Assembly (NCBI RefSeq): GCF_000321415.2
Contig: NC_019902.2
Span: 868,001 to 932,000, forward strand
Source: Thioalkalivibrio nitratireducens DSM 14787
GTDB lineage: Bacteria > Pseudomonadota > Gammaproteobacteria > Ectothiorhodospirales > Ectothiorhodospiraceae
Direction of reading: 5' to 3'
Length of the DNA: 64,000 bases
This document shows, in pieces, positions 43,491-52,531 of this stretch; the first letter of the stretch is position 1; each line of letters begins with the position of its first letter. The notes under the pieces are model-generated. The model made no database searches, was not told the origin of the DNA, and saw only the letters and a list, made by a program, of their open reading frames with translations. The translations under genes were made by a program, and so were the position numbers.

Positions 43491-45372
43491 GAGACTGTGA
43501 AAGTATTCGCCCCGAGTCTCGGGTTCGGGGGTGGGGGCTTGGTAGAATTGGCGCACGCTGTGATGCCCCCCCCCACGTGCATGGGGCGATTGAGGAAAGC
43601 CGATGCTGAGCGAGCCTGAGTCTGCACCACCGGAAGCGTTGACCCTGTGGCCGTCCCCGGAGGACGGTGGACCCCCGGCGGCGGCCGGTCCGGAGCCGCG
43701 CCCGCCGTTGCCCCGGTCGCGGCGGTACAAGGAAGGGCCGTCGGGAGAGCAGCCGCTGCTGCTGCCGGCGTGCGTGGACGACTACGTGGCGGCGAACCAT
43801 CCGGTGCGGGCGATCGCGGCCTACGTGGAGATGCTGGACCTGGAGCGGTTGGGCTTTCGGCATGCCGGGGGTGCGCTCACGGTGGGGCAGCCGGCGTACG
43901 CGCCCGGCGATCTGCTGAAGTTGTATCTCTATGGCTATCAGGAGCGGGTGCATTCCAGCCGGCGTCTGGAGGCCGAGTGCCGCCGCAACCTCGAGGTGAT
44001 GTGGTTGCTGAACGGGCTGCGCCCAAACTATCACACGATCGCTGATTTCGTAAGAACAACGCCGCGGCACTGAAGGCGGCGAACCGGGAGTTTGTGCTGC
44101 TGTGCCGGGAGCTGGGGCTGATCAGCGGGACCCGGGTGGGGGTGGACGGGAGCTTCTTCCACGGCAATGCGAGTGCCGCCAGCGTCAAGACCAAGAAGCA
44201 GTTGGAAGCGGAGCTGGCCGCACTGGAACAGGACATCGACGGCTACTTGGCAGCGCTGGAGCGAGGGACGCCGACGCAGCGGCGGCCGAAGCGACAACGG
44301 TCAGCGCGCAGCAGCTTGCGGATCTGCAGGCGCGCGCGCAGCGCCGGCGAGAGCAACTCGAGGAGTTGGCCCGGACCGGCGAGACCCAGATCTCGCGGAC
44401 CGATCCGGACGCCCGGCGCCTGAGCAAGAACGGGCAGAAAGTGACCGGCTACAACGTGCAGAGCGTGGTCGATGACCAGCACCACCTGATCCTGACCCAC
44501 GAGGTCACCAACGCCGGAAACGACCTGGGCCAACTGGTGCCGATGGCGGAACAGGCCCGGCAGATGCTGCTCGATGGGCAGACCACGGAAGCCGCACAGC
44601 CGCTCGAGGTGTTGGCGGATGCCGGTTATTTCACCGAGTCCGACATCGCGGCCTGCGCGTCGCGGGGCATCGTGCCGTATGTGCCGGTTCCGGAGAAGAC
44701 CGGTGCGGCCGAGCGGGCCGGCCGTCTGAGCGCCCGGGAGTTTGTCTACGACGCCGAGCAGGACCGGTACCGCTGTCCGGGTGGGGAAGCCCTGCATCCG
44801 TACGGCCAGCCGGATACCCGTAACGGCGTGAACTACCGGCGCTATCGCAGCCGCGCGTCGGTCTGCCAGTCCTGTCCTCTGAAGGCGCAGTGCCTGCCGC
44901 CGGCCGGCAAGCGTCGGGAGATTCTCCGCTCCGAGCACGCCGAGGCGGTGGAGCGGCATCGGGAACGGATGGCGGCGGCGCCGCAGGTGATGCGCCAGCG
45001 CGCGGCGCTCTGCGAACACCCGTTCGGAACCCTGAAGCGCTGGCTGGGGTGGGACCACTTCCTGGTACGGGGGTTTGACAAGGTGCGCGGTGAGATGGCG
45101 ATGATCGTGCACAGTTACAACTTCCGCCGCGTGCTCAGCATCCTGGGGTTGCGGCCTTCATCGCCTACTGCCAGGCGCGGGGCGTTGCGCGCGGCTTTCT
45201 TGCGGCTTGGTACGGGCTCCTCGAGCGCCTCTGCCAGCCGTTCTGGGGTCGCGATGACCCGTGGCCCATGGCCGGGACCGTTAGCGGCTCGCACCGTCCA
45301 CGCGCGGCTCCGTTCGTCCCAGTGCGTTTCACGCCTGCTCCCTAGCATCGGTGCCCATTCTTTCACGGTCTC
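43491..45372 (+). mobile_element. IS1182-type insertion sequence, 1882 bp, inserted into a REP repeat
   Basis: Imperfect terminal inverted repeats: GAGACTGTGAAAGTATTCGC at the left, and at the right, read inward, GAGACCGTGAAAGAATGGGC. It is flanked by TGC on both sides (last bases of the left flank, first bases of the right flank), which can be read as a 3-bp target duplication. The intact repeat is restored if the element and one TGC are removed. It contains one frameshifted transposase gene. Confidence 0.8.
43603..45345 (+). pseudogene. IS1182-family transposase, three frameshifts
   Basis: First frame: LLKLYLYGYQERVHSSRRLE, LEVMWLLNGLRPNYHTIADF (DUF772-type N-terminus). Near 44050 the frame changes: LLCRELGLISGTRVGVDGSF (first catalytic D). 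Near 44280 it changes again: RLSKNGQKVTGYNVQSVVDD, EVLADAGYFTESD (second D), EHPFGTLKRWLGWDHFLVRG (E). Near 45150 it changes a third time (FIAYCQARGVARGFLAAWYG) to end at 45345. All parts of a normal protein of about 560 residues are present, so the breaks are recent; as it stands it cannot make a transposase unless frameshifting occurs. Confidence 0.8.
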
Positions 45373-45390
45373 TGCGCTATTCCGCCCTAC
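45373..45390. repeat. REP-type repeat, right part after the IS element
   Basis: TGCGCTATTCCGCCCTAC completes the repeat begun at 43392. Similarity to the 42 kb copy continues to about 45425 (GGATTCTTTCACGTT). Confidence 0.7.
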
Positions 45391-45483
45391 GGGCCACCCG
45401 GGGCGCGACGCGGATTCTTTCACGTTATGCTCGGCTTCGGCGCGGGCAGGCGTTTTCTGGCCCGGTGTTCGGCCGCGGCGGGC

Positions 45484-45512
45484 TTAACGCCTGCATTGGG
45501 GTAGGGTATAAA
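45484..45512 (+). promoter_or_regulatory. Sigma-70-like promoter of pgpA
   Basis: TTAACG, 17 bases, TATAAA; start of pgpA is 30 bases after the -10 box. It would free pgpA from the disrupted thiL transcript. Confidence 0.5.
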
Positions 45513-45541
45513 GCCCGGCACGCCAACTGCCGGAGCTGCCG

Positions 45542-46039
45542 ATGCCCCGACCGCCCCATCCGCCCGCATCCCTGGTGTTCCGGGATCCGGTACACTTGCT
45601 CGCGTTCGGCTTCGGGAGCGGGCTCGCGCGCTGGGCGCCCGGCACGTTCGGGTCGGCGGCGGCGCTGGTGTTGTATTTTGCCATCATCGGGCTTCCGGAC
45701 TGGGCCTATCTGGGTGTGGTGGCACTGGTCACGGTGTCCGGGTTCTGGATCTGCGGGGAGAGTGCCCGGCGGTTGGGAGTACACGATCACCCCGGCATCG
45801 TCTGGGACGAATGGGCCGGCATGCTGATCACGCTGGCGTTCGCCCCTGCCGGGCTCGTCTGGGTGCTGGTCGGGTTCCTGCTGTTCCGGTTCTTCGACAT
45901 CGTGAAGCCGTTCCCGGCGCGCTACTTCGACCGGCACTGGCACAGCGGCGTCGGGATCGTAATGGACGACGTCGTCGCGGCGATCTACGCCTGGCTGGTG
46001 CTGCAGGCGCTCGCCTGGGCGGTGATGACGTACCTTTAA
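45542..46039 (+). CDS. pgpA: Phosphatidylglycerophosphatase A
   Basis: 165 residues, four membrane helices, with the PgpA landmarks FGFGSGLARWAPGTFGSAAA, HDHPGIVWDEWAGMLIT and FRFFDIVKPFPARYFDR, HSGVGIVMDDVVAAIYA, including the acidic residues for metal. It removes the phosphate from phosphatidylglycerophosphate. The start has GGAGCTG just before ATG. It normally follows thiL directly. Confidence 0.92.
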   Translation: MPRPPHPPASLVFRDPVHLLAFGFGSGLARWAPGTFGSAAALVLYFAIIGLPDWAYLGVVALVTVSGFWICGESARRLGVHDHPGIVWDEWAGMLITLAFAPAGLVWVLVGFLLFRFFDIVKPFPARYFDRHWHSGVGIVMDDVVAAIYAWLVLQALAWAVMTYL

Positions 46040-46556
46040 CCTGAAGGTCGCGACCATGCCCGGGCCCCTCGTGGGAGCGTGCCTTGCACGCGAACGCGCC
46101 GCAGGCGCGCCCCTGGCGCTGGCGGCCACCCCAACGCCGTTTCGCGAGCGAGGCTCGTTCGCACACGGTGGATTCCAGCGTAGCGGCCACCCCAAGCGCC
46201 AACGCACCGCCGAAGCACTCTGGTCGATTGCCTTTCATCATCGGGGGTGGCCGCCCGCGCCCTGGAGTTTGCGCGGCGACCGTGAGCGGGGTGGGCCGTA
46301 TGCGTGCCCCTCGGCCTTTTCCCCGCGGGAGGGTAAGGGGCTTGCTCGCTCCCCCGCTTGCGGGCCACGGCCCGGGGTGAGTGCACCGCGGCGGTTCGTT
46401 AGGGGCGCTACCGGTGCGTTGCTGCGCTGGCGCGATGCCGCTGGCCGCGATCGGGTCGACCACGGTTGTCCGGCCCGAAACGGTCGATTTCGGGGTCAAA
46501 GTGTTGCGCATGAGAGACAAACACCCCCTCGGTGTCACTTTTTTATCAGAAAAGGG
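46040..46556. repeat. Gap with extragenic palindromes of a second type, no gene
   Basis: Near 46070-46170 lie GTGGGAGCGTGCCTTGCACG and TTTCGCGAGCGAGGCTCGTT, hairpins like the GGGAGCG..TTGC..CGCGAA repeats common in gammaproteobacteria. Further right come C-rich segments similar to those at 23.7 kb. A small hairpin ACACC...GGTGT followed by TTTTTT (46520-46545) could end transcription arriving from the left. Confidence 0.5.
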
Positions 46557-46585
46557 TTGAAATGCGACACCGTAGCGTATATAAA
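46557..46585 (+). promoter_or_regulatory. Strong sigma-70 promoter of the porin gene
   Basis: TTGAAA, 17 bases, TATAAA, each one base from consensus, in AT-rich DNA that stands out from its surroundings. The leader to the ATG at 46671 is about 80 bases. Confidence 0.75.
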
Positions 46586-46670
46586 ACACCTGTCATTCAC
46601 GGAATGGCATTGAGCGATACCCGCTAACCGTGTTTCAAACCTGTTTTCAACTGTCCTGGGAGACAACGTC

Positions 46671-47624
46671 ATGAACAAGAAACTTCTCGCTGTTGCCGTC
46701 GCCGCCTTCGTGGCTGCTCCGGCCATCGCCACCGCCGACACCACCCTGTTCGGCCAGGTCAAGTACGAAGTCGGTGCCATCGAGGATGGAAACGATCGCA
46801 ACCTGGTCCACTCGACCGAAGGCACGCGTCTTGGCGTGCGGGGTGCCGAGGATCTCGGTGGCGGCATGCAGGGTATCTTCCGCCTCCAGGGTAATTTCGG
46901 TGGAAAGAACACCTCGTTCGCGAACCAGAACTATTCCATGAACGAAGAGGCCTGGGTGGGCCTGCAGGGTGACTTCGGCCGCGTGCTGCTTGGCCGTAGC
47001 GACAGCGCCATGAAGCTGGCGTCCCTGCCGTTCCGGGCCTTCACCGATACGCTGGCCGACCTGAACAACCGTCCGTTCAGCTGGGGGCGTGCCGAGGGCG
47101 TGCACTACACCACGCCGAGCTTCAACGGCCTGACCGTTTCCGCCACGGTCGAGCCCATGGGCGTTAAGGCCAAGTCCTACTACGCGCTGAACGCGATCTA
47201 CAAGCAGGGTCCGATCTTTGTGTCTGCCGCAGTGGAAGATGCGAACAGCCTCGGTCTCTTCCAGGGCGGCGGCAAGCAGATCGTTCCGGGCAACACCAAC
47301 TGGCAGATCGGTGGCAGCTACGACTTCGGCGCCGGTACCGTTGGCCTGCTGTACCAGGATATCGACGACATCGCCGATGTCGTGACCCTGCCGGTGACCT
47401 TCAAGGTGACCCCGCAGGTGTCGCTGCGTGCCGCGGTGCAGTACCGCGATTTCGACAACGGGCCTGTCGATGACCTGACGAACTTCGCCGTTGGCGCCAG
47501 CTACCACTTCAGCAACCGCACCGAGGTGTTCGCTAACGTCTGGTATGACGACGAGGTGAGCAGCACCTTCGGTGGTGCCGAAGAAGAAACCCAGCTGGGT
47601 ATCGGCCTGCGTCACAGCTTCTAA
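46671..47624 (+). CDS. Gram-negative general porin
   Basis: 317 residues: signal peptide MNKKLLAVAVAAFVAAPAIA (1-20), then a beta-barrel of alternating residues (TTLFGQVKYEVGA, GTRLGVRGAEDLGGGMQGIF, EEAWVGLQGDFGRVLLGRSD) and the terminal phenylalanine (IGLRHSF) required for outer-membrane assembly. The pattern is that of the Neisseria/Burkholderia-type porin family. A strong promoter, a good ribosome site (CTGGGAGACAAC) and an excellent terminator suggest high expression. Confidence 0.92.
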   Translation: MNKKLLAVAVAAFVAAPAIATADTTLFGQVKYEVGAIEDGNDRNLVHSTEGTRLGVRGAEDLGGGMQGIFRLQGNFGGKNTSFANQNYSMNEEAWVGLQGDFGRVLLGRSDSAMKLASLPFRAFTDTLADLNNRPFSWGRAEGVHYTTPSFNGLTVSATVEPMGVKAKSYYALNAIYKQGPIFVSAAVEDANSLGLFQGGGKQIVPGNTNWQIGGSYDFGAGTVGLLYQDIDDIADVVTLPVTFKVTPQVSLRAAVQYRDFDNGPVDDLTNFAVGASYHFSNRTEVFANVWYDDEVSSTFGGAEEETQLGIGLRHSF

Positions 47625-47648
47625 GCGGCCATTGCTGCTGCAGCGCTG

Positions 47649-47679
47649 GGGTGCCCTTCGGGGCACCCTTTTTTTTTTT
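47649..47679 (+). terminator. Rho-independent terminator of the porin gene
   Basis: GGGTGCCC, TTCG loop, GGGCACCC, then eleven T. It lies 25 bases after the porin stop. Confidence 0.95.
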
Positions 47680-48011
47680 AGGGGGCGGCGGCAATAGGAA
47701 CGGGAGGCGCGGTTCCTTCGTTCGGTTTCCGGAGTGCCCGCTTCGATCGCACTGGCGGCATTCGATATCCTGATTCGCGCGGATATTCCGCAAGCCGGCG
47801 GGAAGTGTGCTGCCAGCCGAAGACAGCGGATCCGGGCCCGCGCACCGGGTCTGCGAGGTCTATCCCGTGCGGTGGGGCGAGTGGTCGCCCCGCAGGCCAG
47901 CCGATTGCGAGACCCTGGATACTCGATGGGATCCCGAATCGGCAGGGTGTCAGGCCCGTGGTTCAGGGGCCGCTGGCCTGCAGGTGTTCATCGGCGGGGT
48001 AAATGGTGCGC
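47680..48011. other. Gap between porin terminator and first repeat-protein gene
   Basis: No gene, promoter or repeat could be supported in these 332 bases; all frames are short or have arginine/proline-rich noncoding composition. Confidence 0.4.
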
Positions 48012-48329
48012 CTACCGGTCGAATGACGGGTGATCGCCCGCACCGGGGATCGGCTGACCGCGGTCGTAGTAATCGCCCGTGGGTTCGCCAGCCTCCTGTT
48101 CCCCGGTCATCCCCGGGTGGTCATCGGCGCCGGGAATCGGCTGATCCTTCCGGTAGTACGGCTCGTCGGGCTTGCCGCGGCTGGGCATGGATCCGCTATG
48201 TGCCGGGTGGTCGTCCGCTCCGGGGACAGGCTGCCCGGGCTGGTAGTACGTATCCGCACTGGCCGTCTGGGCGAAGGCCATCGCGGGAAACAGCAGTGCG
48301 CCAAGTGCGAATGTCTTCAGATGTTTCAT
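48012..48329 (-). CDS. Small secreted PGADDHP-repeat protein A
   Basis: 105 residues: signal peptide MKHLKTFALGALLFPAMAFA, then three units of about 28 residues: DTYYQPGQPVPGADDHP, DEPYYRKDQPIPGADDHP and TGDYYDRGQPIPGAGDHP. The core YY-x3-QP-[IV]-PGA-x-DHP is conserved with variable GKP-type linkers. AAGGAGAT is ideally placed before the ATG. No known family was recognised. The conserved D-H pairs and tyrosines might bind metal or a surface. A paralogue lies 500 bases away in the same direction. Confidence 0.75.
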   Translation of the reverse strand: MKHLKTFALGALLFPAMAFAQTASADTYYQPGQPVPGADDHPAHSGSMPSRGKPDEPYYRKDQPIPGADDHPGMTGEQEAGEPTGDYYDRGQPIPGAGDHPSFDR

Positions 48330-48831
48330 CGGGATCTCCTTGAGCCGTGCGTTATGGTCGTCTTGTATGGTGGTTTCTCCCCGGTCTGTCATGGGGATGG
48401 TCAGGCCCTCTCGGCTAGGTGCGGCGAACAAGCGGTTGCCATGCTGCTTTCGTACTCTCTCGACTCTTTCGCCGTGTCGATGGCTGGATGTCGCCGAAAC
48501 GGCCGCTCATCGTGGCCTTGACCGATTGTCGCTACTACTTGGCCTGTACGGCCTGTACGTTTCATGATGAGCTTGGTGACAGTAGGCCATACCCGACCAC
48601 AGAAGACCCTACGCAAGAACACGTAGGCAAGGGCAGCGGGTTGCGAACGCGGGTGCCCGTGCAAGCCGCCCGCTTCGGGGGGCGGGTACCACGAACGTTG
48701 GAGGACCGGAAGTTGCCGCACTGACCATCAGCCGCACGTGAGCGGCCTGTCGACCGTACTTGGGGGCTCCTGTCGTGGCCGGTAGCCACCGGCCGCCCGG
48801 TGGGTCGGGGCGGCCGGGGCACACGCACGGC
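48330..48831. other. Gap between the two repeat-protein genes, no gene
   Basis: Apart from a short direct repeat TACAGGCCGTACAGGCC (minus strand, near 48555) nothing was identified. Each of the two genes has its own ribosome site and probably its own promoter. Confidence 0.35.
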
Positions 48832-49152
48832 TCACATGCGCGTCCTGCCGAGCGGAGCGTGATCGCCCGCACCCGGGATCGGTTGGTCCTTCGTGTAGTA
48901 CGGCTGGTCCGGCTTCCCGGCGCTGGGGACCGTCCCGGTCATTCCGGGATGATCGTCAGCCCCGGGTACGGGCTGGTTCTTCTGGTAGTAGGCCTGAACC
49001 GGCTTGCCACCCGAAGTCACGATCCCTGCGAGTCCCGGGTGGTCGGTGGCACCCGGAATCGGCAGGCCGTTGGCCCCGTGTGTGGACCACTGCGCTGCGG
49101 CCATCGCAGGCATCAACAGTGCGGCGAGTGCAACGATCTTGAGGTGTTTCAT
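48832..49152 (-). CDS. Small secreted PGADDHP-repeat protein B
   Basis: 106 residues, with signal peptide MKHLKIVALAALLMPAMAAA and three units: a diverged GLPIPGATDHPG, then AYYQKNQPVPGADDHPG and PYYTKDQPIPGAGDH. Linkers read GLAGIVTSGGKP and GMTGTVPSAGKP. Signal peptide and repeats are clearly paralogous to protein A. GGAGATGACC precedes the ATG at 49152. Function unknown; secretion by Sec is likely. Confidence 0.75.
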   Translation of the reverse strand: MKHLKIVALAALLMPAMAAAQWSTHGANGLPIPGATDHPGLAGIVTSGGKPVQAYYQKNQPVPGADDHPGMTGTVPSAGKPDQPYYTKDQPIPGAGDHAPLGRTRM

Positions 49153-49842
49153 GGTCATCTCCATCGAGTCGGCTGTGGGTCTTGCGGGCTGGCCGGATCT
49201 GTTGCATCCGGTCAGCTGTGCTTCCGTCCATCTACGATGAACTTGAATACAATTGAACCATCTGCAGACCGGAATGACCCTCCGTAAGATTTGCTAGGGG
49301 AAAACCGAACCCTATGAAACATATATGTGTTTTCTTATTCCGAGCGGATTTCCGGTCGGCTGGATGATGATGGATGGCGAGGCGCGCGCCCGAGGTCGGA
49401 GTTCGATCCCAGCGGGCGTACTCGTCGCGCGGCGGGGTATTCGGGAGGTGGGACAGCGGATCGGTAGCCAGGCCCATATCGGCGGCACCCGGTGCCCGCG
49501 ACGCTCCGGCACCCGCCGCCACCCGCCGCCACCCAGGCGCCGAATGGCGGATGTCGGCCTTCGGCTTCTTCCAGCCTTGTGTATCTGCCAATGTCCCGTA
49601 GGTTGTGCCACCGGCACAACGTCGTGGGCGTTGGCGGTGGTTCGGGGTCTGGGGCTGTGGTTGCGTCGGTCGTTGTGCCTTCTGCGTCGGCACAACCTGC
49701 GCGGCTTGACCGATCACGGAGTACCTACGCTTCTTTCATGGCTGGGGCTGCTCATGCCCTGGCAGTTCGCCGCGATCGACAGCCTGTGATGGATCCGGTG
49801 CCCGTGGCGAGCACCGGATCCCCCGTCGCGGGTGTGAGTCTT
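49153..49842. other. 690-bp gap with REP fragment and a set of inverted 8-mers
   Basis: A REP-like fragment (GGCGGATGTCGGCCTTCGG) lies at about 49545-49570 with ACCCGCCGCC repeated in tandem before it. GTTGTGCC and its inverse GGCACAAC occur at 49602, 49613, 49672 and 49689. No gene is supported; frames here have no family match. Confidence 0.5.
49602..49696. repeat. Two nearby inverted repeats built of GTTGTGCC / GGCACAAC
   Basis: Pair 1: 49602-49609 and 49613-49620 (3-base spacer). Pair 2: 49672-49679 and 49689-49696 (9-base spacer). All four 8-mers are exact. Operator pair or mobile-element ends are both possible. Confidence 0.6.
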
Positions 49843-50904
49843 TCAGAGCACCGCCACCACGTCCGGATAGTACCCAGCCCAGGCGAACCAGTTGGCCTGA
49901 AAGCCGTTCACCGGCTCGGTTCCGTCGATTGCACCGCTGGCAATCCGGTCCGGGAACCCGCCCGACAATGCCGGCGTCCGTGACATGCGTCCACGATAGA
50001 TATAGCCGGTATCGAGGGCGGAGTCGTAGAGCGCGGTGAAGTCTTCGCCGTGCGCGTTGACTTCGAGTCGTCCTTCGGTCCGCAGCCGGTCCAGGCTGAA
50101 CGCCACCGCGCGGTCGGACATCCGGGCGCCGACGAAGATCGCCTTGGGCGGTGCGCGGTCATCGCTGTTGATCGGCGTGAACATCGGCGGTTCGTGCTCG
50201 GCGTAGTAGCCGGAGACCGGGTTGTAGCTGCCGTAGGGGTCTCGGTTGTAGTCGCGTCCCCACTGGGTCGGCTGGGCCATGACCCGCGTCTCCGGATGCA
50301 GTGCACGCCATTGCCCCCAGGTGGTCCAGACGACCGGACGCTCGACCAGTGCGCGACCATGGTGCTCGCCTTTGACCGCGATTCCGAACATCTGGGGAAA
50401 GTACGACAGGGTTTGGTTGTCGTAGATCGTGAGGTTGCTGTTCACCAACTTGCCCGACACTGCGAATACCTCGGTACCTCGTTCGATGCACAGGATATCC
50501 GCCACCATCGGGCAGTAGGTGATCGCGACCGGCAATCCCGCGACCGTGTCGTTCACGACCTCGTGCCAGACCATGATCCGCTGCGGGTACGCCCGGGCAT
50601 CGCCGGCGTGGACGAAACCGAAGACGATGTCGTCATCGTCGAGCCACGCGCTGCCCGTGCTGGCGCTGATGAACTCGGGGTTTTCGATTCGCGGGATTGC
50701 GTCGCGAGCCACCCCGGCTTCCCGGAGGTCGCCCGCATAGACATCCAGCGCCAGCGGCGCATGGCGCTGTCCCGCAAGCACCGGAAAACGCGGTGCCGGA
50801 CCGTTGCCGGTCACCATAGGACCGGAACACCCGATCAGGGCCATGCCGCCGAGGCCGACGACGCCGCGCAGAACCGAACGACGCGAAACGGGTCGATTCA
50901 ACAT
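49843..50904 (-). CDS. DUF3179-domain exported protein
   Basis: 353 residues. The N-terminus SRRSVLRGVVGLGGMALIGC combines a twin arginine with a lipobox-like LIGC, so it may be a Tat-exported lipoprotein. The body follows DUF3179: VHAGDARAYPQRIMVWHEVV, YCPMVADILCIERG and QWGRDYNRDPYGSY. The family has no established function. AAGGAGG precedes the ATG at 50904. The two cysteines in the YCPM...LC segment are the conserved ones. Confidence 0.85.
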   Translation of the reverse strand: MLNRPVSRRSVLRGVVGLGGMALIGCSGPMVTGNGPAPRFPVLAGQRHAPLALDVYAGDLREAGVARDAIPRIENPEFISASTGSAWLDDDDIVFGFVHAGDARAYPQRIMVWHEVVNDTVAGLPVAITYCPMVADILCIERGTEVFAVSGKLVNSNLTIYDNQTLSYFPQMFGIAVKGEHHGRALVERPVVWTTWGQWRALHPETRVMAQPTQWGRDYNRDPYGSYNPVSGYYAEHEPPMFTPINSDDRAPPKAIFVGARMSDRAVAFSLDRLRTEGRLEVNAHGEDFTALYDSALDTGYIYRGRMSRTPALSGGFPDRIASGAIDGTEPVNGFQANWFAWAGYYPDVVAVL

Positions 50905-51253
50905 TGTTGCCTCCTTACATCCAGGGTTGGGCGGTCTTCCCACGTCTGCGTGCCCGGGGTTCAGGACGTCCGTTCCTCCCGGGTTGGGTCCGGGTGCCCC
51001 GTTCCGGCTGGCGGGTAGATTTCGCGGTGAGCTGAACACGACTAAAGCAGTTCAGCCGCCACAAGGCACTACGCACGAATGCGTACGTGAAAACCGCAGC
51101 CCGGAATCCGCGCCAACGGGGCAACGGCTCGTATCATCTGCTACCCAGGTTCACGTGAACGAAGCGGCTGATCCCGATTGGGGCGGCTTGGAGGGAGGAT
51201 GAGAGCGCAGTGCCATCCGTTGGCTGCTAGGGGTGGGCGGTCGGGTCGAGGGA
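50905..51253. other. Upstream region of the DUF3179 gene, no gene
   Basis: Contains a small palindrome TTCACGTGAA (near 51150) and an inverted repeat TACGCACGAATGCGTA (near 51070). No convincing promoter boxes were identified. Confidence 0.35.
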
Positions 51254-51430
51254 TCAGGTGACCCGATGTCGAGCCGGGTCGCGCCCTGACACAGGGCACG
51301 CCCTGCCGAAGGCCTGGCCCGCGGCATGCGGGCTGGGCAGCACGATCAGCCCATCCACGGCGGGCTGCGCCTGAACGGACCCGCTCAGCCCGAGGGTGGC
51401 GAACGCCAGCGCGATCATTCGCTGGAACAT
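51254..51430 (-). pseudogene. DUF302-like secreted protein, truncated after the N-terminus
   Basis: 58 codons: signal peptide MFQRMIALAFATLGLSGSVQ and then DGLIVLPSPHAAG, which resembles the start of DUF302 proteins (DGL...VPS.HD). The rest (CPVSGRDPARHRVT) is unrelated and the domain is missing. AGGGAGAA precedes the ATG, so it may still be translated. It could also be a small secreted peptide in its own right. Confidence 0.4.
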
Positions 51431-51502
51431 GGTGTTCTCCCTTGCGTGGCGTGGCGTGGCGTGGCTGGTCTGGAACCATGGTGACGGGGACATGCCCTGC
51501 GT

Positions 51503-52531
51503 TCATCGGCGTGAAATCGCCGCAGCCTTGGCCAGGATTCTTTGGTCTGCGGACGGCGCCAGCCGTTTAGCTTCTTCTCGAATGTGCGGAGGCCCCCGGC
51601 GGATGCGCTGCCGATACGACTGGGCGGCGGGAGACCCTGCGGGCCACACCCGGTCGAAGCGCCGAAGGAAGGTTTCGCGATCCCATGGAAGTGCCAGCGC
51701 CGACACGGTGATGCTGCCGAAATCGCGGGCATAGAGTACCTCCGAGCCTGCGGGCAGCGTGGGTGGGCGGCGCGCAATGCGGGTGATCACGATCCGGTGG
51801 TCGCCAGTGAAATTGGGCATTCCCGCCGCACCGTTGTTGAACACCGCGCGCGATCCCGGGAAAGCCTGGGCAAAGCATCGGCAGGTGTGGCTGCTGGCCA
51901 GCACATCGACGTCGGCCTCGTCGAACCAGGTCTCCAGAGTCGCCGAAAGACTTCCCGGGGGTGGCATCGCCGCGAGCTCGAGCCCCCAGCCAGCGATGTT
52001 GTCCGGGTCGCCGTGCACCACGCCGACTCGCAGCGGCCCGACTTCGACGCGCAACTGCCGCGGAAGAGGACGCAGCACGGATACATCGAGCGAGTGATCG
52101 TGCACCAGTCGCTGCAGCCGGGCCATGATCGCATCGGAGCGGCTCACGGTGTCCTCCGGGACCGAGCGCGGATAGTTGCAACCGCAGCCGGCCCCGGGCT
52201 GCGGGTCGGCAAGCTCCATCTCGACGTTGCCGAGGCAGGGGCGGTGGACGAGCACCCGGCGTTGTATCTCGGCAAACCACTCGGGCGAGGCATCGAACCA
52301 GTGGAAGTCGCCGTTGAAGCACAGCAGGGGTGCCGGTCCGCCCGCCGCGGTCTCGCGTGCGGCGAGTTCCTCGATCGCATCCAGCGCCTCGAGGTTTCCG
52401 TAGAGCCCGCCGATGATGTAGGCGACTTCCGCGCGTTGCGGCTCCAGCCGGGCGAGGTCGCGGGCCCGGGTACGGTAGCCGGTGGTGCAGGACCGGGCGC
52501 GCAGCGCGAGGGGTCCCGGCACCGGGTTCAC
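51503..52531 (-). CDS. Metallophosphoesterase-like protein with altered first motif
   Basis: 342 residues from a GTG overlapping the symporter stop (GTGA). The order of motifs follows Ser/Thr-phosphatase-like calcineurin proteins: IIGGLYGNLEALDAI, CFNGDFHWFDAS, CLGNVEME, GVVHGDPDNIAGWG and ASSHTCRCF. However the first motif, normally D-x-H-G-N, reads G-G-L-Y-G-N, so two metal ligands are gone. It may be a noncatalytic or specialised member. Coupling to a sodium:solute symporter gene suggests a linked task. Confidence 0.65.
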   Translation of the reverse strand: MNPVPGPLALRARSCTTGYRTRARDLARLEPQRAEVAYIIGGLYGNLEALDAIEELAARETAAGGPAPLLCFNGDFHWFDASPEWFAEIQRRVLVHRPCLGNVEMELADPQPGAGCGCNYPRSVPEDTVSRSDAIMARLQRLVHDHSLDVSVLRPLPRQLRVEVGPLRVGVVHGDPDNIAGWGLELAAMPPPGSLSATLETWFDEADVDVLASSHTCRCFAQAFPGSRAVFNNGAAGMPNFTGDHRIVITRIARRPPTLPAGSEVLYARDFGSITVSALALPWDRETFLRRFDRVWPAGSPAAQSYRQRIRRGPPHIREEAKRLAPSADQRILAKAAAISRR

